Assembly (NCBI GenBank): GCA_030407005.1
Contig: JAUDYN010000005.1
Span: 2,604,001-2,668,000, forward strand
DNA: 64,000 bases
Direction: 5' to 3'
DNA from: Desarmillaria ectypa
Taxonomy: Eukaryota; Basidiomycota; Agaricomycetes; Agaricales; Physalacriaceae
Shown: piece by piece, positions 57,642 to 64,000 of the stretch
Layout of the letters: every line of letters starts with the position of its first letter
Position numbering within the stretch: the first letter of the stretch is position 1
Made by a program: the position numbers and the translations under genes
The notes under the pieces: model-generated
The model's input: only the letters and a program-made list of their open reading frames with translations
The model's database searches: none
Told to the model about the DNA's origin: nothing

Positions 57642-59390
57642 CTAGGTAAGATGCGTCAATAGTGTTCGTCGCTGAGATGACACGACACATAGAGTGAGGA
57701 AAGTGCCAAACAGGAACCCAGTTATTGCAACGGAGATGGTCTCTGCGATCATTCCCCGGGGTGTAGATGGTGAAGACGCAGAAATGGACGACTCGATCTC
57801 CTGGCATGATTGCTCCGGAGACGGAGGTACGAGTGCAGAAAATGGTGTGGACGGTGCTGTAACGAAACGCACTCTTGGTGTAGTTGCAGGTGATGAAAAT
57901 CGACGTCGCAGAATATGAGGGGAAGATTCGGAGGTCAGAAATTGCGATAATGACATGGTACTTGCGGAGTGGACCCTAGGTAGAGATATTTCGTCACATT
58001 TGGGTGGAGTCTCTGCTGAATCATCTGATGAAATAGGAGTAAGAGGCAAAAGGGGAGAAGAGTTGCTCGATGAAGAAGAAGGAGGGGTCGAGGGAATAGT
58101 AATCCGCAAGGATGGTGCAGCGCCTGGTTGAAGCTGCGATGAGGACCCTTCTGTGAACTCGTTCCTCAACCTTGTCTGGTCCACCGGATTCCCTACCGCC
58201 GCTTCATGCTGTTCAAACCTATCTTCCAATGAATAAACAACATCTTCAATGTCGTCAATAACGCCTGCCAACTCTAGGACTTCTCCAAGGAGTGAAACAT
58301 GGTATTTTCCCCGCACTTCCTCTGCCAGCAACGATACCATTCCATTCAAGAGATCCTGCATCTCTGCAGGATCTTGGGGATCAGGCCATGCAGCTATTAG
58401 AGATGCTAACTCTGCAGCCTTGCGGACGGCCCAGTCAATGTCATCTGCAGCAGTCTTATGGAACCATGGGTTAAGCAGTGCAACTGAGAGACGTATAGAG
58501 CCTACTATGGACTCTCTTAGCCGCATTTCTGTCGATTGTTCGAAATATCGGTCTGTCATAGCTTCACAAAATTGCTTATATGTGGATTTTTTGTTCGTAA
58601 AGTCCCACGCAAGGCGATTGATTAGAGACGTTTCCGTCATGGAAGGGTTGGCGGGGATTCCCGACCGGAGGAAGTATGAAGGCATCTTTTCGAGGATAGA
58701 AAGGAGGGGAACAGAAGCCATAACAGACGTTAACGGGATATACCCGTACACAACGACAGATTGCGACTCTTGGGAGAAATGGTACCAGCGCCAATAATGA
58801 TGAGGCCGTCTGTCAAAACAAAGCATGCGTCAGGACCAAGAATACTCAACAAACAGAATCAGCAACGCGTACTCATCAAATGTAGCCTTTCTCAAGATCT
58901 GAACAGCTGTCGCTGCCCTTCCTTTCAGGGAAGCCGCATCGATAATGGCGATTTCAACATCATGTTTGACGCCTGATTTATACCGTCGAAGTGCTTCCCA
59001 TATCGCCCAAGCGAAGCTAAAAGATGTAGAAATGAATGGAGAGGATGAACGGGTTGTCCAATCCAAATGCCGTGCGACCTCCTCGCATGTAGCGATTTCA
59101 GTCAATGGTCCAACCGGACTCAGCGACTCGATGGCAGAAGGAGGCGAAGTATATTTGGCGTCAAATTTGGGTGCTATGCAAAATATCTTGGGATCGTAAG
59201 AGATCGATGGAGAGGCGACTTTGGGCGTATAAACCCGGAAAAGGAATGGATTTTTGTCGACAAGAGAATCGAAGTCATAGTCTCCTTCGAAGCCATGTCG
59301 GGGTAGACATCGGGGGTCATCGTCCGGCATGTCGATACTATCCAATACAGCAGAGAGGTGACGGCGAAAGTTAAGCAAGCTTCCAGTCAA
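57642..59390 (-). CDS. DUF7587-like fungal protein with C-terminal membrane anchor
   Basis: Function unknown. Two exons (59390-58873, 58809-57642) make 561 residues. The N-terminal domain (about residues 40-230) has KNPFLFRVYTPKVASP, ARHLDWTTRSSSPFISTSFS, FAWAIWEALRRYKSGVKHDV and, after the intron, RPHHYWRWYHFSQESQSVVV; this is an agaricomycete family in which a catalytic-looking HLDW-S-FIS pattern is shared. The middle has alpha-helical DIEDVVYSLEDRFEQH; a Ser/Pro-rich disordered region follows. Near the C-terminus ISVAITGFLFGTFLTLCVV is a single membrane span, so the protein may be tail-anchored. The domain name is recalled, not searched. Confidence 0.75.
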
Positions 59391-60457
59391 GGATCGATGT
59401 AAATGACCCCAAAGTATCTGGCCGTATTCTGGATGGTGAAACGGAATAAGCCTCCCGGTTCACACGTGCATTAATACATGTAACATCATACATCATGGCT
59501 CACTTGCCATTAGCCTGCCGGTCTAGGTGCGAATAACGCAGGGCTACAAGAAAATGTGAAGGAATAGCCAGTCAGGTTAGAAATTTTTGCAGCATCTTTT
59601 ATGGATGCGGCCCGAGATATGTAATATAATCTTAAGAAGCCCTCGGACGAAGCACAGCCGAGTCCGACACGGAAATAATTAATACATGCGCCGGTTGGAA
59701 AACAAGAATTATGTAACATACACTGTCCTTTAGCTTCATTTTCTACTTCATACTCTCTGAGACTAAGTAACAACTCATTGTAACAACAAGTCTCAAGGCC
59801 TCATTGATCCGTCGAGGGTAATTCTATGGACCAGTGACTTCAAGTCATGTGGTTGTCCATCCCCAACGTTACAACTGCTGGAATTAAATTTCTCTTCGGA
59901 TACGCGGGGTTATCCAACAAGATGGTGCGCTATGCTATTTGGTGTCAGTGAAACGTAAAATAATATTTACCTCACATGTAGCAACATCTCCCCATCCTCC
60001 TTGACCACGAGTCGCAGTACCCATGACTTTCACTTCGCGAGAAATCAGCGTGGCCTGGTTTTATATTGCGTCGAAGCTGCCGACAATTCCGTCATCCGCG
60101 TAAAACGTCGGATGACTGATGGCCTTTGCGTTGGAGTCGGACTTCGTTCTCCAGAGCATTGCACACCCAGCTAAATCCGCACTTTTCCCGCACATCCTTG
60201 GCTGTTCGACGTCCAGCGTTCAGTATTTAGGTCCTCACCCCACACCAGTAGCAATGAACTTTAAAGCCACCTGAGCGGTGGTAGAATTGAATGTTGATTA
60301 TTAGCGCTGAGCTATGATCACACCTCTCCTCAGCGGGGAAAGAAGCGTCACAAGTTTGGTTACCCTGAAGACGGAGCCAATTTGAAGGTTCAACCTGCCG
60401 CTGCCCGAAAGGTATTTAAGAAAAGAGTGGGTCAGAAAGGCTCGTTCACTGTTTCCC
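59391..60457. other. Divergent intergenic region, 1.07 kb
   Basis: Upstream of the leftward DUF7587-like gene and of the rightward small membrane protein. No motif in the short open frames present (longest about 129 codons on the minus strand at 60301-60690, overlapping the next gene). Confidence 0.4.
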
Positions 60458-60967
60458 ATGGCTGCCAGGCGACCAGTAACTACTACACTGAACGCTTTGT
60501 CCTCGCCTCGATGTTTCTCCAACAGCTCGTCGAAGAAATCAGTCGTGACACTCTGCGAAGATGAGGTGTCCTTCAGCAGGTCCCGAATCCTAGACGTCTT
60601 CGACGCGCCGACGAAGGTTACACGGCGGGCGGCGACGCCTCCCTTAAAACAGCAAAGTACATACATCTCGTCGCTTCCCCCTCCCATCACATTCGACGGG
60701 CCGTCGAGATCTCGGCCAAGAACTTATTCACAGCACGCCGTGAACGCCGCATCAGTAGCTGGTTCCATTGTGGAAACGTTTGATGGGCCCTCAAGGCCCC
60801 ACGCTGCTAGAAAGACACCTTCGGGCAAGGTTTGTTCGTAACTCCTTCTGTGCTTGCAATGAATTCACCCAAATGGCTAGGGTATGGCGAATAAAATCGC
60901 CATCGCGGCGGGTCTTACCGTCCTAGGTACATCAGTAGTGGTGGCAAATGCGAGTGAAAAATCTTAG
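60458..60967 (+). CDS. Small hypothetical protein with a C-terminal membrane segment
   Basis: Not recognised. ATG at 60458 opens an exon to 60829; a clean intron (AAG/GTTTGT to GGCTAG) joins it to 60881-60967, giving 152 residues. The N-terminus MAARRPVTTTLNALSSPRCF is basic and rich in Ser/Thr, and may be a mitochondrial leader. The motif TFDGPSR occurs twice (residues about 78 and 109). The last exon encodes MANKIAIAAGLTVLGTSVVV, a single hydrophobic span near the end. The intron preserving the frame into a membrane segment is the main argument for a real gene. Confidence 0.6.
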
Positions 60968-61235
60968 AGTACAAAGTACGTCAGACCACCTATTTCGAAG
61001 ATAGCATAGAGCTCACTGACTGTTACAAAGGACTTGGAGACAACAGTTCGATTATATTTAAAGATTTTTGACGTAGTTGAATTGAGATATACCCACGAAA
61101 GATGAAATGGATGCCTTGTTTATTCGAGATCCGTAGACATAAACCAGTGAGGCTTTGGCCTGGTATGTGTAATGATACGATCTATCGATATGTGCAGTTT
61201 TCCAGAAGAATCTCTGCGTCCCTGTTAAAGTATAC

Positions 61236-62758
61236 TCAGCGATAGTCAAGGATCCTATATACAACATAGCCCACCGTCCATCGCTTCTTATCGCAAACGA
61301 CTTTATTTAAATTGCGCACGGTCAGCATCATCTTTTTAACATCGGCAGGTCGTAGAACGAAATGAGCGCCGTGGGCGGTGTGGTCGTCCGCATCAACTAG
61401 AGTACGGAGCGTAGACGAGCGTCCGATGGCATCCATAAACCTCGCGTGAGTCTGACAGAAGAGAATACATATCAGGAGCTGTTGCGCAGAATGACGAAAT
61501 ACGTACAAGCGGATCTTTGAAATTGGGGATGCAGATGTGCAATATCTCTAGGTTTATACAGGACTTGCAAACAGCTGTGAGGGATTCAAGCTTTATCCCA
61601 CAGCCAAGGAAAGCTAGCCTCCGAAGGGTAAGAGCGTGTGTGGTTAGAAGTTGGTCGATAAAACTGCTTCCTACGACAACTTGAGGTTCGGGAATCCGAA
61701 TCTGGAAAGAGGTCAAAGGTGGAGCAGAGTGCTTCAGGTGCGCAAGAATGTCTGCTAGTATGCTAGGTACTGGAGATGAAACCATTGAATAACGAGTATC
61801 AATTGAAAGGTGACGGAGATGATGCAAAGAGGGTGGATTTTTTTCCAGCTGACGAGAGCTTTCGAAAGTGGTAAGAGAGAGACTTTCGAGCAAAGGCGTA
61901 TGGACTACAAGCCGGAACAGAACCGCATGATCAATTCGCTGACAACCTATTACGTGTAGGTGTAGAAGATGGGGTAGATTTCTCAGCGCAGGTTCAAGGA
62001 CGGTTTCGTTGAGCTCGGGAGAATTCTGAACAGGGTCTTAAAGGAGGAGTGTAGAAACGAAATGGATATACGTACGGATAATGTAAGAGTAGTTAGCGTC
62101 TTCCCTAGCAATGCTGACCATTTTGGAAGGAGGTCCATGGCAGCCCATGATCCGTTATCGAGACAAAGCGTCTCCAGATGCTGCATCCGTATTAGACGTT
62201 GCGCAGGTTCCGGTGTGATTTCAGCTGCAAAGATATGGATGTCGCGGAGTGATGGTTTTACTTCTTCGCCTAACAAAAGAGATGGGAGGATGTGCTCCGT
62301 GCATCGAAATGAAAGTAGATTATGGCACAAATCCAAGGCCATCTTGCAGTAGTGGAGAAATCGAGGGTCAAATTGAGATTTGTGGCCAGTAGACTTGATA
62401 GTTGGCACATAAGATATCTCTGGAGCTAATTAATAACGCGAACCTACGGACGCCACTATGGTCGACGTACCGACGTGCTGTACATACTTGGCCAGATGCT
62501 TAGCTCTCAGGATAGAAGCAAATGGGGACATCGTCTACCTTCCTGTGAGCACAACGGTTGTCTAGAGTTTAACAAAAAGACTAACTTTGGGATATTTTTT
62601 TCCGTGTCGAATTGAATACCACAACGTCTTGTACAGTCTAGGCAAAACCCCATCGTAAAAAGAATTGCTGACCAAGGCCACCGAGGGCAAATCGTTGCCA
62701 GAGAGGTGCGAAAAGATGAGTTCAAGGACGTCGAGATTAAGATTGTCGGCTGTCACCA
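61236..62758 (-). CDS. F-box protein with leucine-rich-like repeats
   Basis: Likely substrate receptor of an SCF ubiquitin ligase. From the ATG at 62758 it reads MVTADNLNLDVLELIFSHLS then LPSVALVSNSFYDGVLPRLY, an N-terminal F-box. Later exons have FLHYCKMALDLCHNLLSFRC, MQHLETLCLDNGSWAAMDLL, LHHLRHLSIDTRYSM, LTLRRLAFLGCGIKLESLTA and CINLEILHICIPNFKDPL: regularly spaced leucines fitting LRR helices. The final exon ends VGYVVYRILDYR. About five introns inferred. Reading appears open across exons, unlike the F-box remnant at 26182-27541. Confidence 0.8.
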
Positions 62759-63329
62759 TTCTTGAGCAATTAATGATCTTTAGTAGTGACTCGGAAACAG
62801 AGGGTTGTTTGCGTCTGCTTGACGGCACATCGGGCCGCAGGACACAGCTTACGTCACAAAAAGGGTTCCGATCAAACTTTTTTCAGCCATCAACCAGTGC
62901 AACACTCTCGGAAAATGCTGCAAATAGAATGTCCTTCGACGCTGTAAAAATCCAGATGTTTGGTTCCAATACTTCTGCATATAGGCTCTCTAATACAGAC
63001 AAGATGTACAAGCTGTTCGGTGTGTCACTAGCCCGAGCTCCGATTTGGTTAGTTGCGAGTCTTCTTTTGAATACTGATATGCGTAGGGTAATTTGCGACT
63101 GCTTCCTCTCAATCGTCATGCTGGGTTCTCTTTCCGAATATCCAGTTGCTCTTGTGAATGAAGACCTGGATTCTGAATTGGAAGTTCCAGCGGGCTCTCT
63201 AGTTAGTATGCCGTGGACACACTGCTAAGCTTCTGTTCCAACCTGGAAATATGGTTCATCGTCAGTCTTGTGTATCTTGCTGGTCTTACAAGGTATATGT
63301 CACATTTTTCAACTCTATTTCTTGACCGT
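62759..63329. other. Intergenic region upstream of F-box gene
   Basis: Divergent region between the leftward F-box gene and the rightward transporter remnant. A 187-codon plus-strand open frame at 62665-63228 runs antisense over the F-box exon 1 and has no motif. Confidence 0.4.
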
Positions 63330-64000
63330 AATCTGTGCTTACTAGCCCGCTCCTGACTATGATATACTTTCCTGCTATCCCTACGTTGACGTAGGTTTTT
63401 CATGAAACAACTGAACGGAATCATCTCACTCTCACCGTCTTTTTAGTAACTATGGCACTGTGTGAGCTGCTTCAATAACACCTGTCTACTGCCAGTGCTT
63501 ACTCTTATCGGGTTGGTAAAGCCCCCCTTCTGTGTGGCCCGCTGTCAGACAAGTGGGGTCAGAGATCGCAAGTTTCATCATTTTGACTGCTACTTCTGTG
63601 GGCCTTTGCTCTCGTAACAACAAATGCGTTCTGGCTATAACAATTCGTCCAATCTGCCGGGTGCTCCCGCATTTTCCCTCTAGGTTCGAATAGTTCTTCT
63701 ATCTTCGTAGTTTCTTTACCTCTTATGCAACGTCATGGTCCCCGTAGTTGCTGGCACTATAGCAGACATCACTGTCTGCGCAAATCGCGGCGGCTTCTTT
63801 GGGATATTTATTATGAGTTGTATGGCCGGTCCTTGTGTCGGTCCTGTAATCGGTGGCTTCTATGCGCAATATCTGGGCTGGAGGTACGTATATCTTTCCC
63901 TTGTCAGTCTTTTGTTCAAATTAGAGTACATAGCTCCATATTCTGGTTTCTGGTAATCTTTTCGACCGTATCTTTCGTCTTGATACTCGTATATGTACTC
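63330..64000 (+). pseudogene. Major facilitator superfamily drug transporter, decayed and cut by window end
   Basis: Family blocks of a DHA1-type multidrug/proton antiporter appear in order but in different frames: LLTMIYFPAIPTLT (about 63350), HLTLTVFLVTMAL, the loop motif GPLSDKWGQRS (about 63540), ALVTTNAFWL then QFVQSAGCSRIFPLGS with a TAA between them (about 63640), and MVPVVAGTIADIT then CANRGGFFGIFIMSCMAGPC and VGPVIGGFYAQYLGWR (63735-63885). The TAA and the frame changes are not explained by short introns. The C-terminal half lies beyond the window. I call it a probable pseudogene; poor exon guesses could contribute. Confidence 0.6.

Noticed and set aside
58249..58797. 182-codon plus-strand open frame
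   Set aside because: Antisense shadow of the DUF7587-like protein, which has clear conserved blocks and a good intron.
62665..63228. 187-codon plus-strand open frame
   Set aside because: Its first part is antisense to the well-supported F-box exon of the minus strand, and the rest has no recognisable motif.
1..64000. CRISPR array, prophage or bacterial operon structure
   Set aside because: Spliced genes, fungal families and chromovirus LTRs show nuclear fungal DNA; no spaced short repeats were seen.
18057..64000. Secondary-metabolite cluster around the O-methyltransferase and peroxidase
   Set aside because: They lie about 37 kb apart with housekeeping genes between; no polyketide, peptide or terpene synthase is present.

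Overview
This window comes from the nuclear genome of a basidiomycete fungus, most likely a mushroom-forming agaricomycete. Genes carry many short introns (about 50-60 bp, GT-AG). The gene families are typical of the group: heme-thiolate peroxidase, F-box proteins of the agaric type, a DUF7587-like protein, Sds3-like corepressor subunit, Zn2Cys6 regulator and a GC-poor chromovirus. No tRNA, rRNA or CRISPR was recognised. All exon structures were derived by eye from splice motifs and family conservation.

Left arm (1-3551): a membrane-anchored glycosyltransferase-like gene runs off the left edge. Next comes a family 1 pectate lyase pseudogene. It is split by a 394-bp solo LTR with a perfect 5-bp target duplication and also carries an in-frame stop.

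Retroelement block (3552-18056): a composite Ty3/Gypsy chromovirus with three LTRs (3552-3969, 9489-9911, 17639-18056). The first internal region holds gag and part of protease, itself interrupted by a 1.45-kb insert. The second holds gag and a full-length pol (protease, RT, RNase H, integrase, chromodomain). Pol has kept its frame for about 5 kb but has many stops, nearly all at positions where the family has arginine; this is a CGA-to-TGA (CpG deamination) pattern. A primer-binding site abutting each 5' LTR is complementary to the predicted 5' end of the element's own transcript, as in Tf1/sushi self-primed elements.

Right arm (18057-64000): ordinary gene-dense fungal DNA. In order: heme-thiolate peroxidase (-), Nudix hydrolase (-), arylamine N-acetyltransferase with an apparent 1-nt frameshift (+), Dug1/CNDP-type dipeptidase (+), degraded F-box gene (-), NADP isocitrate dehydrogenase with a mitochondrial leader (-), cation/proton antiporter (-), Sds3-like protein (+), Zn2Cys6 transcription factor (+), purine nucleoside phosphorylase (+), amino acid permease (-), Yip1-family protein (+), tRNA threonylcarbamoyladenosine dehydratase-like protein (+), O-methyltransferase (+), DUF7587-like tail-anchored protein (-), a small membrane protein (+), F-box protein (-) and a decayed MFS transporter at the right edge (+). 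These are mostly unrelated housekeeping and accessory genes; I see no biosynthetic cluster. The most distinctive biology is in the retroelement block and the pectate lyase locus it disrupted.
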